A DNA stretch of 64,000 bases from the NCBI RefSeq assembly GCF_003933735.1, contig NZ_RSED01000011.1, positions 1-64,000 of the forward strand, in the 5' to 3' direction. Position 1 is the stretch's first letter, and the number at the start of each line of letters is the position of its first letter. Position numbers and translations under genes: made by a program. This document shows, piece after piece, positions 8,494-16,646 of the stretch. The notes beneath the pieces are model-generated. The model did no database searches. It saw nothing but the letters and a program-made list of their open reading frames with translations, and was not told where the DNA came from. Origin of the DNA: Aquabacterium soli (GTDB lineage Bacteria > Pseudomonadota > Gammaproteobacteria > Burkholderiales > Burkholderiaceae_C).

Positions 8494-9525
8494 ATGTCAG
8501 CACCTGCCCCCTGTTCAGCGTCGCAGCCAGATCAAAACAAGGTATTCCAAGTCCTTGCGCTTTCAGGCGGCGGCTACAGAGGCCTGTACACCGCAAAAGT
8601 GCTTGCAGACATCGAGCAGGAGCTCCAGGGGCCCATCGCAACCAAGTTCGATCTGATCACAGGCACCTCGATTGGCGGGATCTTGGCGCTGGCCCTCGCA
8701 TTGGAAATCCGGGCGCAAACGATGGTTGACCTCTTCGTCAAGCACGGCGAGGATATCTTCAAAAAGCGCTGGTCTTTTCTGGGAATGGTGCGCGCACCCT
8801 ATTCGCCCGCATCGCTCAAGGCGCAGCTTGAGGCCCCCGAAGTCTTCGGCGACCGACTCCTGGGCGCTTGCCTTCACCCCGTGATGGTCCCCTCCATCAA
8901 CTACACAACGGGTGAGCCTGTTGTCTTCAAGACGGGGCACCACCCCACGTTCAAACGAGACCACAAACATCGCCTGGTGGACATCGGGCTTGCGACCAGT
9001 GCTGCGCCGGCCTACTTTCCGCGTCATGTGTTCAATGGGGGGCAGTATGTCGATGGTGGGTTGTTCGCGAACTCACCGGGACTGCTCGCGCTCCATGAAT
9101 CGCAGCATTTCTTCGGTAGAGATATCAAGCACATCCGCATGCTGAGCATCGGGACGATGTCGTCGAAGTTCACCGTTGACCCTCGGCACAACCGGCAAGG
9201 TGGCGCCTACGACTGGGGTGGCTGGAACCCCAGCAACATGCCCAAGAGGCTCTTTGGGTTGTCCATCTCCGCACAAGAGGTTCTGACTGACAAGGTGCTG
9301 GAGCACCGTCTGGAAAACCGATACCTGCGCATCGATGACGACCTGTTCGATGAACGTGCCCGAGCGGTCGCGCTTGACAAGGCCGATGCCCACGCACGTG
9401 AGGTGCTGCTCGGCGCCGCCATTGAGCGCTCGAAACGATGCATCAGTGACCCACGTCTACTGGCTTTCTTGGAACACTCGCCACCCAAGTCAGTCTTCTT
9501 TCACGGCGAACACGCATCTCCTTGA
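8494..9525 (+). CDS. capV: CBASS effector, patatin-like phospholipase
   Basis: This 343-residue patatin-family lipase is the first gene of the CBASS operon. It carries the anion-hole glycine motif GGGYRG at about 25-30, the nucleophile elbow GTSIG with Ser59, and the dyad Asp187 in YVDGGLFANSP. Known CapV proteins are switched on by the cyclic dinucleotide made by the partner nucleotidyltransferase. They then degrade membrane phospholipids, killing the infected cell before phage release. The operon order effector-cyclase-Cap2-Cap3 fits this. The 12-base gap to the cyclase gene suggests one transcript. All catalytic residues are present. Confidence 0.93.
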   Translation: MSAPAPCSASQPDQNKVFQVLALSGGGYRGLYTAKVLADIEQELQGPIATKFDLITGTSIGGILALALALEIRAQTMVDLFVKHGEDIFKKRWSFLGMVRAPYSPASLKAQLEAPEVFGDRLLGACLHPVMVPSINYTTGEPVVFKTGHHPTFKRDHKHRLVDIGLATSAAPAYFPRHVFNGGQYVDGGLFANSPGLLALHESQHFFGRDIKHIRMLSIGTMSSKFTVDPRHNRQGGAYDWGGWNPSNMPKRLFGLSISAQEVLTDKVLEHRLENRYLRIDDDLFDERARAVALDKADAHAREVLLGAAIERSKRCISDPRLLAFLEHSPPKSVFFHGEHASP

Positions 9526-9537
9526 CCGGGGTCTCTC

Positions 9538-10710
9538 ATGCTGAAACTCAATCGACTGCTGTTCGCCACTTCCGAGACCGATGTCTTCATCGACCGCCTC
9601 GCCCCCACCCCACATCAACGGGAGACCTTGGTTCAGGCCAAGAACGACATTCGGGATCATCTGCGGCCACGCATTCGAGCGGCGACAGTAGCCGTGCTCG
9701 GCATGGACAAGGCAGTCGACCCAAAATTCCGCACCCAAGGCTCCTGGTCGTATAGGACCTGCATCCAGCCAGCATGGCAGCCACCCCAGGAAATGGATTG
9801 GGACTTCGGTGTGTACTTGCCGGTCACGGTTTGGGAAGACAATGGCCCGCCGCACAAGATGGCGAAGCTCTACTTCACGCTGGTGGAGAAACTGCTGGCG
9901 GACCTTTGCACGGACAAGGGTTGGGAACTGATCACCGGCAAGGACACCTGCATCAGGATCCAGATCAACAACTGGGCGCACATCGATATCCCTTTGTACG
10001 CTGCACCTGAAGAAGAGTTCGCGACGATCCTTGAAAAGTCCTTCTCCGCTCAGTTGACGCTTGACTCGGCGCGTGGCGCCCTGGTTGAGAATGCGGCGTT
10101 CGGCGAGATCGCAGAACAAGAGTGGGCCGACCTGGATCACATCGTCATGGCGACGCGGTCTGGCGAATGGAAATCATCAGACCCTGAAGCTGTCTCGAAG
10201 TGGTTCCTTGACCGGGTGAAGGAACATACCGATCAGCTGCGCCGGGTGTGTTGCTACCTCAAGGCTTGGCGTGACCTGCATTGGAAAGCTGGCGATGGGC
10301 CCACGTCCGTTTGCATCATGGTGGCCGTCGCACAGAAGTTCGAAGCGATCCGTGGTCGTGACGATCTGGCTTTGGAGGCGGCGTCCAAGACCCTCGCCAA
10401 CGCTTTGCGCGGAGACATCCGTGCGCCAGGCATTGACGAAGGCAAGGAAGACTTCAACAAGCGCTTGAATCCGGCGCAACGGGAAGAGGCTTCAGCCATG
10501 GCCATCACCCTGGCGCAGCAAATTCAGGCGGCGCGGCTGAAGCCCTTGCACGCGCCGGGTGATGCCATCGACATCATCCAAAGCCAACTTGGTTTGCGCA
10601 TCCCAATGCGGACCGATCTGATCGAGCCAGACAGCGGCAATGATGCGGTGAGAAGCGTGCCTGCTCGTGAGGTCAGCCGCCCGATCGTCAGAGCCACCAC
10701 GGCTGGCTGA
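9538..10710 (+). CDS. cdnA: CBASS CD-NTase, DncV-like cyclic dinucleotide synthase
   Basis: This 390-residue CD-NTase has the nucleotidyltransferase signature QGSWSYRT (Gly68-Ser69), then the metal-binding pair Asp87/Asp89 in MDWDFGVYL and the third Asp150 in HIDIPLY. The overall arrangement is that of clade A, DncV-type enzymes, which make 3',3'-cGAMP. The exact product here is an inference. The protein ends in ...TTAG: a C-terminal glycine is what Cap2 proteins conjugate to targets to prime the cyclase, and that residue is preserved. The stop shares an A with the Cap2 start (TGATG). The symbol follows CBASS clade nomenclature. Confidence 0.9.
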   Translation: MLKLNRLLFATSETDVFIDRLAPTPHQRETLVQAKNDIRDHLRPRIRAATVAVLGMDKAVDPKFRTQGSWSYRTCIQPAWQPPQEMDWDFGVYLPVTVWEDNGPPHKMAKLYFTLVEKLLADLCTDKGWELITGKDTCIRIQINNWAHIDIPLYAAPEEEFATILEKSFSAQLTLDSARGALVENAAFGEIAEQEWADLDHIVMATRSGEWKSSDPEAVSKWFLDRVKEHTDQLRRVCCYLKAWRDLHWKAGDGPTSVCIMVAVAQKFEAIRGRDDLALEAASKTLANALRGDIRAPGIDEGKEDFNKRLNPAQREEASAMAITLAQQIQAARLKPLHAPGDAIDIIQSQLGLRIPMRTDLIEPDSGNDAVRSVPAREVSRPIVRATTAG

Positions 10711-12419
10711 TGACCCCGAATGATGCGCAGCTGACCGACGCCCTGCGGTTGCTTCGCACGCGTGGCTTTGAGCCTGCAGGCAACCGTGCTGGCACGCGTT
10801 CTTTTGAGGGCGATTTGCCTTGCCGTGGTGGCAATGTGCGCGTTCGGCTGAGCATCACGGACTGGGACTTTCTGCGTTATCCATCGATCATCGTGCTCGA
10901 TGGCACCGACGGTTTCCCTCCCCTCGTTCCGCACCTGACTGCCGAAGGATGGCTTTGCTACTTTGCAGCAGGATCAGTTGTCCTTGATCGCTACAACCCA
11001 GCTGAAGCACTCGCTCAGTGTCTTGACCAGGCCAAGCTGGTACTTGAACAAATTCGCTTTGATGCGGACTATCGCAGGGGCGACATCCAAGACGAATTCA
11101 TGGTGCATTGGCTCAATGGCCAATCGACGGCCATCTGGGATGTGCTCATTGGCACCGTCGCACCCGGTGCCACCTGTACCAACTACTGGCTCGTCGACAT
11201 CAACGGCGTGCCGACCGCATTGATCGCAGACTCAGAAAAGGAAGTTGCTGCCTTCGCTGGAGCACTCGGTGCTTCAGCTCCCGAAAAGACAACCTGCCCG
11301 TGCTGGCTGTTCCAAACCGACGTGCTTCCTGTTGTGCCGGATGTCATGCCATCAACCGTGAAAGCGTTATTCGCCTGGCTAAAGGCGTGGGACAAGGGCA
11401 TCTCGAACGGCGTTCAGCGCATCCTGGAGAAGGAGCCCCGATACCTCGAATACAAGCAAGCGACCTTTGCCGTAAAAACGCCCATCGGCTGGCTCGGATT
11501 CGGCTTCGATCTCGACCAAATCCAACGGCTGGGCGCCATCAAGAAGCCGCGGCTTTACAAACAGCACCTCCACGGCAAAGGCGGCACACGCGGCATCATG
11601 CGATTGTCCATTTCGGAGTTCGGGCCTGCGTTCGTCCACAGTCGAAACTTGACTTTCAAGGACCTCAGCGGCCGGCAGATCAAGGTTGTGGGATGCGGTG
11701 CGATTGGCTCCTATGTCGCTCTATCTCTGGTTCGACTTGGCGCTGGAGCAAATGGTGGAAAGTTGATGTTGATCGACCCCGACAAACTCAAACCGGAGAA
11801 CATCGGAAGGCATGTGTTGGGCTATCCAGCACTGTTCAAATCCAAGGCGACCGCCTTGCGTGATGAACTTGTTCGCCAGTTCCCTTTCTCCACCATTGAC
11901 GCGAGTCCGACTGACGTCCGTGGCGTTCCTGCCTTGTTCTCCGCCGATTTGGTGATCGATGCCACTGGCGAAGAGTCTGTGAGCGAGTTTCTCAATGCCC
12001 GCAGAATTGCCGAGGCGACGAAAACACCTTTGTTGCACGCGTGGATCAAAGGGAATGGGCAGACTGTTCAGACACTTTGGGTTCAAGGCAGCAAAGGGGG
12101 ATGCTTCCGGTGCCTGCGCTTGGCAGATCACAAGAACTACAGAGAAGAAAGATTCAAGGTCCTTAAAGAGGACCCCGTGCGCAGACTCATCGGGTGCACC
12201 GGCTTTACGCCATATGGTGTTGCGGCGCCGATGCATGCCGCGACATTGGCCACTGAAACCATCCTTGACTGGTTGCAGCGCGATAGCCCAAGCCCCCGGT
12301 TTCGCACCCGCTCAATTGCGAGCGCCGACGTGTTCGAAGTCAAGAACCAGGATCTCACCCGCCTGGCCGCCTGCCCAGCGTGCGGTACCAATGATGTTGC
12401 GATCCCAGCCGTACGGTAG
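10710..12419 (+). CDS. cap2: Cap2, fused E2-E1 ubiquitin-transfer-like ligase of type II CBASS
   Basis: This 569-residue protein has an N-terminal E2-like domain, with a candidate catalytic Cys83 in GWLCYF. A linker region follows, then a ThiF/E1 adenylation domain beginning with VVGCGAIGS at about 327-334 and LIDPDKLKPENIGRH. Cys496 in GCTGFTPYG is the likely E1 thioester cysteine. CFRC (465-468) and CPAC (555-558) form a probable zinc site. Family members attach the C-terminal glycine of the cyclase to cellular targets and so raise cyclic-nucleotide output. It overlaps cap3 by about 29 bases and is coupled to the cyclase at TGATG. Confidence 0.92.
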   Translation: MTPNDAQLTDALRLLRTRGFEPAGNRAGTRSFEGDLPCRGGNVRVRLSITDWDFLRYPSIIVLDGTDGFPPLVPHLTAEGWLCYFAAGSVVLDRYNPAEALAQCLDQAKLVLEQIRFDADYRRGDIQDEFMVHWLNGQSTAIWDVLIGTVAPGATCTNYWLVDINGVPTALIADSEKEVAAFAGALGASAPEKTTCPCWLFQTDVLPVVPDVMPSTVKALFAWLKAWDKGISNGVQRILEKEPRYLEYKQATFAVKTPIGWLGFGFDLDQIQRLGAIKKPRLYKQHLHGKGGTRGIMRLSISEFGPAFVHSRNLTFKDLSGRQIKVVGCGAIGSYVALSLVRLGAGANGGKLMLIDPDKLKPENIGRHVLGYPALFKSKATALRDELVRQFPFSTIDASPTDVRGVPALFSADLVIDATGEESVSEFLNARRIAEATKTPLLHAWIKGNGQTVQTLWVQGSKGGCFRCLRLADHKNYREERFKVLKEDPVRRLIGCTGFTPYGVAAPMHAATLATETILDWLQRDSPSPRFRTRSIASADVFEVKNQDLTRLAACPACGTNDVAIPAVR

Positions 12420-12858
12420 CACTGAGGCACGGGTTCTCATTGAGCCCAAAGTTCTCGCTCGTCTGTCCATCTACAGGCAACTGCGGCCCCGAGACCCTGA
12501 GTCGGGTGGAATCCTCTTGGGATACCGGCGAGGAGAGCACCTGCATGTTGTTGACGCCACCGAGCCCCATCCACACGATCGCCGGAGCCGCTTTGGATTC
12601 CACCGTAAGGAGTCGTACCACCAGTCCATGGCTGTCAGGAAATGGACTGAAAGCGGCCAGAAGATGGACTACCTCGGGGAGTGGCATACGCATCCAGAGC
12701 AGCTGCCAACGCCTTCATCAACCGACATCAGAAGCTGGCTGGACATCACCGACAACAAGACCAATCCCATGGTGTTTCTAATCATCGGTATCTCCAATGT
12801 CTGGGTGGGTGTCGGGCTTGGTAGCGGCCACAGATCAACCGACTTGCTGGTGCCATGA
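12391..12858 (+). CDS. cap3: Cap3, JAB/MPN isopeptidase of type II CBASS
   Basis: This is a 155-residue JAB-family metalloprotease. Visible residues are the glutamate in PESGGILLGYR and the zinc-binding GEWHTHP followed by a serine and aspartate in PTPSSTDIRSW, which together form the JAMM set. Cap3 removes cyclase conjugates made by Cap2 and limits background activation. I chose the first of two adjacent ATGs (12391 and 12394), inside the cap2 3' end. A longer in-frame reading from 11995 is just cap2 read in another frame. It is the last gene of the CBASS operon. Confidence 0.9.
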   Translation: MMLRSQPYGSTEARVLIEPKVLARLSIYRQLRPRDPESGGILLGYRRGEHLHVVDATEPHPHDRRSRFGFHRKESYHQSMAVRKWTESGQKMDYLGEWHTHPEQLPTPSSTDIRSWLDITDNKTNPMVFLIIGISNVWVGVGLGSGHRSTDLLVP

Positions 12859-13053
12859 GCGCATGCATGCGTGGACAACGCCACCGTCAATCGACGGGAT
12901 TTGGGGGGCTTCTTCGCATGGATAACACGCCGTGAGGCTCAAGTCATGTTGATTTGGCACCATCTCTCCAGCAGACTGAAAGGGCTACCTGTGGACATCG
13001 CGTTCACGAAGCCTTCAATGGAGATTTCGGTCTCCCTGAAGTCCAGCCATGCT

Positions 13054-13076
13054 GGCGTCGCAGTCGTCACCTGCCT
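13054..13076 (+). repeat. 23-bp direct repeat, copy 1
   Basis: This is an exact match to 15942-15964, beginning GGCGTCGCAG and ending ACCTGCCT. Both copies lie in the same orientation, upstream of a GC-rich leader motif and a ribosome-binding site: about 210 bases before the small ORF at 13285 and about 100 bases before radC. This suggests a shared upstream control element and not coding homology. Confidence 0.75.
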
Positions 13077-13220
13077 TGTAGAAGCTGAACCTCGGTTCAG
13101 CTCGGCCATGTCAATGGCCTTGTGCCTCGTTCAGCCCTCATGCTGAACACCGTGTCATCGGCGCACCTCACCGTGCCGCCGCCGAGCCGCTTCAACCGCC
13201 AAGGCTGAAGCATCCCAAGT

Positions 13221-13260
13221 TGGGGAACCACCATGTTCCCCACCGGGACGAGGCGTTCCC
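13221..13260 (+). promoter_or_regulatory. GC-rich leader motif A before a small ORF
   Basis: The motif consists of GGGGAAC, a short CCACCAT segment, GTTCCCC, then CCGGGACGAGGCGTTCCCC. GGGGAAC and GTTCCCC form a hairpin, and the second GTTCCCC could compete for pairing. The same pattern occurs at 13702-13740 and 16001-16038. All three lie 25-30 bases upstream of a start codon with a strong ribosome-binding site. Confidence 0.5.
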
Positions 13261-13284
13261 CTTCACACCCTGAAGGAGAACGTC

Positions 13285-13461
13285 ATGAACGCATGCCCTC
13301 ATGCGACAAGGGAAACGCGCGCCATTTGCGTGCTGTTGGGTGGCTCCGGGCTTGCCCGCGAGCCTGTGATCCATCCTGCAGTGCTACCCGCATTGCTGAA
13401 GCCTGCGCCGCCTGTCTCGCGACAGGTCGAACAGGTCATGGCTTACCGTGCTGCCGCCTGA
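13285..13461 (+). CDS. small unknown protein, 58 residues
   Basis: This short ORF starts MNACPHATRETRAICVLLGG and ends VMAYRAAA. It is supported by a strong ribosome-binding site (GAAGGAGAA, 13272-13280) four bases before the ATG and by the conserved leader motif upstream. I recognise no family. It is alanine- and proline-rich, with no membrane segment. It is the first of a group of small accessory genes that leads to radC. Confidence 0.5.
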   Translation: MNACPHATRETRAICVLLGGSGLAREPVIHPAVLPALLKPAPPVSRQVEQVMAYRAAA

Positions 13462-13764
13462 ACCACTTCACTGTGGTCCAGCATCAGCACATCGATACCG
13501 TGGCGATTGACCTCGCCCACAGTTCGGGTCGAACACGAAATGACGCGTAGACCTCCCCGGTCTCGCCCAACTTGTGTTCACCCGCGTTCGCATCCCATTG
13601 AAGTCAAGCCCGATTGATCGGGAGCCCTCGACTTCATGGGATGTGAACCGTCTTTCATGTGCCTCGGCCATTCGGCTGTGCTGCACTTCCACGCAACCCT
13701 TTGGGGGAGTCCACCGTCTCCCCGCCGGGATAGGTGTGCCTTCCTCCTTTCTGGAGTTCACACC
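13462..13764 (+). other. intergenic region carrying leader motif B
   Basis: I see no gene in this stretch. It contains a short inverted repeat (CCCGATTGATCGGG, 13609-13622) and the second leader motif at 13702-13740. Confidence 0.5.
13702..13740 (+). promoter_or_regulatory. GC-rich leader motif B
   Basis: This copy reads TGGGGGAGTCCACCGTCTCC followed by CCGCCGGGATAGGTGTGCC. It keeps the GGGGA, CCACC, TCCCC and CCGGGA landmarks of motif A in the same order and spacing. It lies 24 bases before the ATG at 13765. Confidence 0.5.
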
Positions 13765-14271
13765 ATGAATCATGAAGCGTCTCGCGCTCGCCCCAAACGC
13801 AGCTGTGTCGAGATTGAGGAGTCTCGTGCCTGGATGGGCTTTTACCGCCGCGTGGGTCAGGACCCCGTCATGGCCGCCGAAGTCATGGCCCAGTTGGAAG
13901 CTGATCCACTGATGAAGCGCAACCACCTGGCCCTGTACCTGTGCTGCAAGCAATCCTTGCGGACACACAAAGCCACAGCCGCACGCAACAGGCGCATCGG
14001 TCAGTTCGTGCGTTGGCTGTTCCATGGCGTTTTTGTTGCGCCAGCTTTGGCACTTCGCCACATGCTGCGCCAAGGCGGCGACATCGCCGTTGAATGCCTG
14101 CCACCCACGGCCAACGAACCGGCTGCGACCCAAGTCAAGCGCCTGAAGAAAGCGCCTGAGTTTGCCCAGGCTCAATCGTCTTTTGAAGCTCAAGCTCCTG
14201 TGCCCAAGGACGCGCCATCCGCCACGTCGGGAGAGCCGTCAAAGCCCAATGCTGTGTCTCAGACAGCCTGA
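13765..14271 (+). CDS. unknown mobile-element protein, 168 residues
   Basis: I do not recognise the family. The ATG at 13765 follows CTGGAG at 13751-13756. Upstream in-frame codons run through the leader motif and are unlikely to be translated. The N-terminal two thirds look folded and basic, with RAWMGFYRRVGQDPVMAAEVMAQLEAD, then KRNHLALYLCCKQSLRTH, and an RWLFHGVFVAPALALRHML helix near 80-100. The last 50 residues are a low-complexity Pro/Ala/Ser tail. It is followed at about 170 bases by another small gene. Confidence 0.65.
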   Translation: MNHEASRARPKRSCVEIEESRAWMGFYRRVGQDPVMAAEVMAQLEADPLMKRNHLALYLCCKQSLRTHKATAARNRRIGQFVRWLFHGVFVAPALALRHMLRQGGDIAVECLPPTANEPAATQVKRLKKAPEFAQAQSSFEAQAPVPKDAPSATSGEPSKPNAVSQTA

Positions 14272-14443
14272 TTCCCCGCACGTCAAGACCACCGCGTCTT
14301 GACCGTGCCGGGGCCAGCGCCCTGGCCCTGCCCAGATCGACCCACGCGCCTGCCCACCTGCTGGTGGTGCATGCCGCGTCCTCCCCCATTTCGCCTGCAT
14401 CTGCCCGAGTGGCAGTGCGGCACACCCACGGAAGGAATTTCCC

Positions 14444-14674
14444 ATGACCACTGCAACCGACGCCTTGTGCGCCATCGAGAAGCGTGCCCACCGGGCCATC
14501 GTGCAGGAACTGCGCTTGCTGATCAAGGAAGTGCAGGCCCTTCAGCCTGGCCTGGCAGGTGATGACAGCGCACATGCCCATGCACTGCTGCTGAAGCTGG
14601 AGCACCTGCGACAAAGCCAAGTGGTGGACAGCGTCTGCGATCAGCCCCCTATCCGGTTGGCCGCGCAAGGCTGA
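14444..14674 (+). CDS. small unknown helical protein, 76 residues
   Basis: MTTATDALCAIEKRAH opens a protein predicted to be almost entirely helical: AHRAIVQELRLLIKEVQAL and AHALLLKLEHLRQ are amphipathic. GGAAGGAA sits about 6 bases before the ATG. No family is recognised. It lies in the accessory-gene group between the 168-residue and 223-residue unknown proteins. Confidence 0.6.
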   Translation: MTTATDALCAIEKRAHRAIVQELRLLIKEVQALQPGLAGDDSAHAHALLLKLEHLRQSQVVDSVCDQPPIRLAAQG

Positions 14675-14759
14675 TACCGACCTGATAGCGACACAACACG
14701 CCTGCGGGGCCACGGCCCGAGCGGCGGTGCGTCCCCAGGCTTCCACACAAGGAATCCTC

Positions 14760-15431
14760 ATGACCACCGTCACACTCAACCTGGAGCAAAAGCTCTATGT
14801 CATCACGGAGCGATCAGGCCACAGTTGCTTTGGCTTTGACAATGCTCGCGATCATGCCAACCAGATCGCACAGCAACTCGACCAAAGCCACCTGGCCTTT
14901 GCGCCAGGCGACTACGCCACGCTGGCGGGCTATCAGAAATACCTGATGGCCACAGCCGCATGGGGCCGCTCCCCACTGAGCCAACGCACCTACTTTGCGC
15001 CCGGGACCGATCCCAAGGCTGCCAAGGTGCTGGAGTCCTATCGCCGAACTGGCGAGAAGATCCGCCTGATACTGGGCGACCTCGCCACGGGTGAACCGTG
15101 GCTTGACGAGCATGGCGTGGTCGGCCGCATTGGTCGATCTGGCGGCATGCTCAAAATCCCCCTGCTGGTCGAGCCTGGCGAGTCAGGCGGCGGCGCCATC
15201 TTGACCGACTGCATCCTGTGCCTGGTGGACTGGCAGACCGGCAACACACCGTATCGGCATCCAGCCTATCGAGAGGCCAACTTGAGCCTGTCGCCCAATG
15301 AATGCCCTGACCTGCCATGGGCCGTGAGGCGAGGCAGCGATGCCATCGCTTGTTTCGCGGACATCGGCAAGGCCGCTGCCTACCTGGCCTTCATGCGCGG
15401 CGCCACCATCGAGCCACGTGTCTTTGCTTGA
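14760..15431 (+). CDS. unknown mobile-element protein, 223 residues
   Basis: I chose the ATG at 14760 because it follows AAGGAA and opens a natural N-terminus, MTTVTLNLEQKLYVI. Upstream codons belong to a GC-rich leader (14700-14750) that also shows GGGGCC/GGCCC pairing. The protein contains a WGRSPLSQRTYF segment, GEKIRLILGDLATGEPWLDEH, and cysteines in LTDCILCLVDW. There is no signal peptide or obvious catalytic motif. I do not recognise the family. The placement among small genes ahead of radC is typical of integrative-element accessory modules. Confidence 0.65.
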   Translation: MTTVTLNLEQKLYVITERSGHSCFGFDNARDHANQIAQQLDQSHLAFAPGDYATLAGYQKYLMATAAWGRSPLSQRTYFAPGTDPKAAKVLESYRRTGEKIRLILGDLATGEPWLDEHGVVGRIGRSGGMLKIPLLVEPGESGGGAILTDCILCLVDWQTGNTPYRHPAYREANLSLSPNECPDLPWAVRRGSDAIACFADIGKAAAYLAFMRGATIEPRVFA

Positions 15432-15457
15432 TGAACCGCCAGGCGGCGTGCGCATTG

Positions 15458-15673
15458 CTACGCCACTGAGCGGCATTGCCGGTACTCGCGGTCGATCAGC
15501 CAATGCAGAAACTGGGTGTCCCTGGAGACGCCCCAATAGTGCGCCTTGCATTGCGCGATGTAGGCATCCAGGTCAGCCAGCGTGCGGATGCCGACAGGCT
15601 CCAAATCGGTGATCAGCTTGAAGCGCTCAATCTCTCGCCGAGTGAGCCGGATATGGAGGCCAAAACGGATCAT
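15458..15673 (-). CDS. small unknown protein, 71 residues, antisense to its neighbours
   Basis: MIRFGLHIRLTRREIERF begins a compact, charged protein with a plausible fold and an aromatic C-terminal part (HYWGVSRDTQFLHWLIDREY). Amino-acid composition and the lack of rare codons argue for a real gene, although the ribosome-binding site is weak. It runs leftward between two rightward genes. The family is not recognised; the conserved-looking LEPVGIRTLADLDAYIAQCK could be a useful search seed. Confidence 0.45.
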   Translation of the reverse strand: MIRFGLHIRLTRREIERFKLITDLEPVGIRTLADLDAYIAQCKAHYWGVSRDTQFLHWLIDREYRQCRSVA

Positions 15674-15941
15674 GGTCGTGCTCGTTGCATGAGATCAAGT
15701 CGCCATCTTGGCGAAATTTCAGGCCCGTGTCACGGCTTTGGCCACCCACTGAGACAAGATTTCTGTACTGAACTTCAGGTGACATTCAGCTGTCACCAAG
15801 CCTTGCATTTCGCAATGCCCCGATTCCATGGCCCCTTGTCCATGGCATGCAGCGGTCAAGGCTTGAACGCTTGCGGCCATCACAACACACTGCCCGCTGC
15901 TACCTGCATTCCATCGCGGAATGCGCTCCCGACCTTGCGTC

Positions 15942-15964
15942 GGCGTCGCAGTCGTCACCTGCCT
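15942..15964 (+). repeat. 23-bp direct repeat, copy 2
   Basis: This is identical to 13054-13076 and lies in the same orientation, followed 37 bases later by the GC-rich leader motif ahead of radC. Confidence 0.75.
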
Positions 15965-16000
15965 CATTGACCGTGCTGGCCACGCGTCAGCACATCCCGA

Positions 16001-16038
16001 GCGGGAACATCCATCCCCTCGGGAGAGGACGTTCCCGC
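16001..16038 (+). promoter_or_regulatory. GC-rich leader motif before radC
   Basis: This copy reads GCGGGAACATCCATCCCCTC, then GGGAGAGGACGTTCCCGC. GCGGGAAC can pair with the distal GTTCCCGC over 8 bases, enclosing the CATCCCCTCGGGAG segment. The landmarks match motifs A and B. Motif A has the same competing GGGAAC/GTTCCC pair. The radC start lies about 27 bases downstream. Confidence 0.5.
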
Positions 16039-16064
16039 TTTTCCTTTTTGTGAAGGAGAAATCC

Positions 16065-16646
16065 GTGAATGTCACCCACTTGTCCCGTGCCGAACTGGCC
16101 AGCGAGCTGCTGGCCACACCTGTTCGCCAAGTTTCCCCCACCCAACCCTGCGCTTGCGATGCGGCGGCGGCCTACAAGGCCTTCGAGCACTCGCCGTCCG
16201 AGCTGGCCCACAAACTCAGCATCGCGCGCGAACTGCTGCTGCGCGACATGCGCACCAAGATGCTGGATGGCCCGATCATGGCCTCACCCCAGGTTGTCAA
16301 AGACTGGCTATGCATGTACTGCGCTGGCTTGGAGCACGAGGTGTTCCTGGTGCTGTACCTGAACGCCCAGCATGTTCTGATCGAGGCTGAAGAGATGTTC
16401 CGGGGCACATTGACCCAAACGTCTGTTTACCCTCGTGAGGTCGTCAAAAGCGCGCTGGCCCACAACGCGGCATCCGTTTTGTTGGCCCATAACCACCCGA
16501 GCGGTCAATTGTCGCCAAGCAGTGCAGACGAACTCTTGACCCAGACGCTGAAATCCTCTTTGATGATGGTGGACGTGCGCGTGCTCGACCATTTCGTCGT
16601 AGGAGGCGACCGCATCCTGTCTTTTGCGGAACAGGGCTTGCTGTGA
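16065..16646 (+). CDS. radC: RadC-family JAB-domain protein
   Basis: This 193-residue protein has a RadC-type JAB domain. The JAMM motif HNHPSGQLSPSSAD is at about 143-156, preceded by VLYLNAQHVLIEAE, the usual RadC strand. It lacks the N-terminal helix-hairpin-helix of long RadC proteins, as is common for copies on integrative elements. The name is historical; a direct role in radiation repair is not established for the family. The GTG at 16065 follows GAAGGAGAA at a good distance. The stop overlaps the next gene (GTGA). Confidence 0.88.
   Translation: MNVTHLSRAELASELLATPVRQVSPTQPCACDAAAAYKAFEHSPSELAHKLSIARELLLRDMRTKMLDGPIMASPQVVKDWLCMYCAGLEHEVFLVLYLNAQHVLIEAEEMFRGTLTQTSVYPREVVKSALAHNAASVLLAHNHPSGQLSPSSADELLTQTLKSSLMMVDVRVLDHFVVGGDRILSFAEQGLL

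Larger units (their letters stand above)
12859..13284 (+). other. intergenic region with repeat copy 1 and leader motif A
   Basis: I see no supported gene between cap3 and the small ORF at 13285. A 91-codon reading (12871-13146) lacks a ribosome-binding site and looks random. The stretch holds the first copy of a 23-bp repeat (13054-13076) and, just before the next gene, a GC-rich leader motif (13221-13260). Confidence 0.6.
15674..16064 (+). other. intergenic region upstream of radC
   Basis: I see no gene here. The stretch holds the second copy of the 23-bp repeat (15942-15964) and leader motif D (16001-16038). An in-frame extension of radC back to 15921 passes through the leader and is not believed. 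Confidence 0.55.

Noticed and set aside
8494..12858. CBASS operon as a new system
   Set aside because: The gene order and all catalytic motifs fit the known type II CBASS with a CapV effector; interesting context but not a new type.
12871..13146. 91-codon ORF after cap3
   Set aside because: No ribosome-binding site, odd composition and it covers the 23-bp repeat, which is better read as control DNA.
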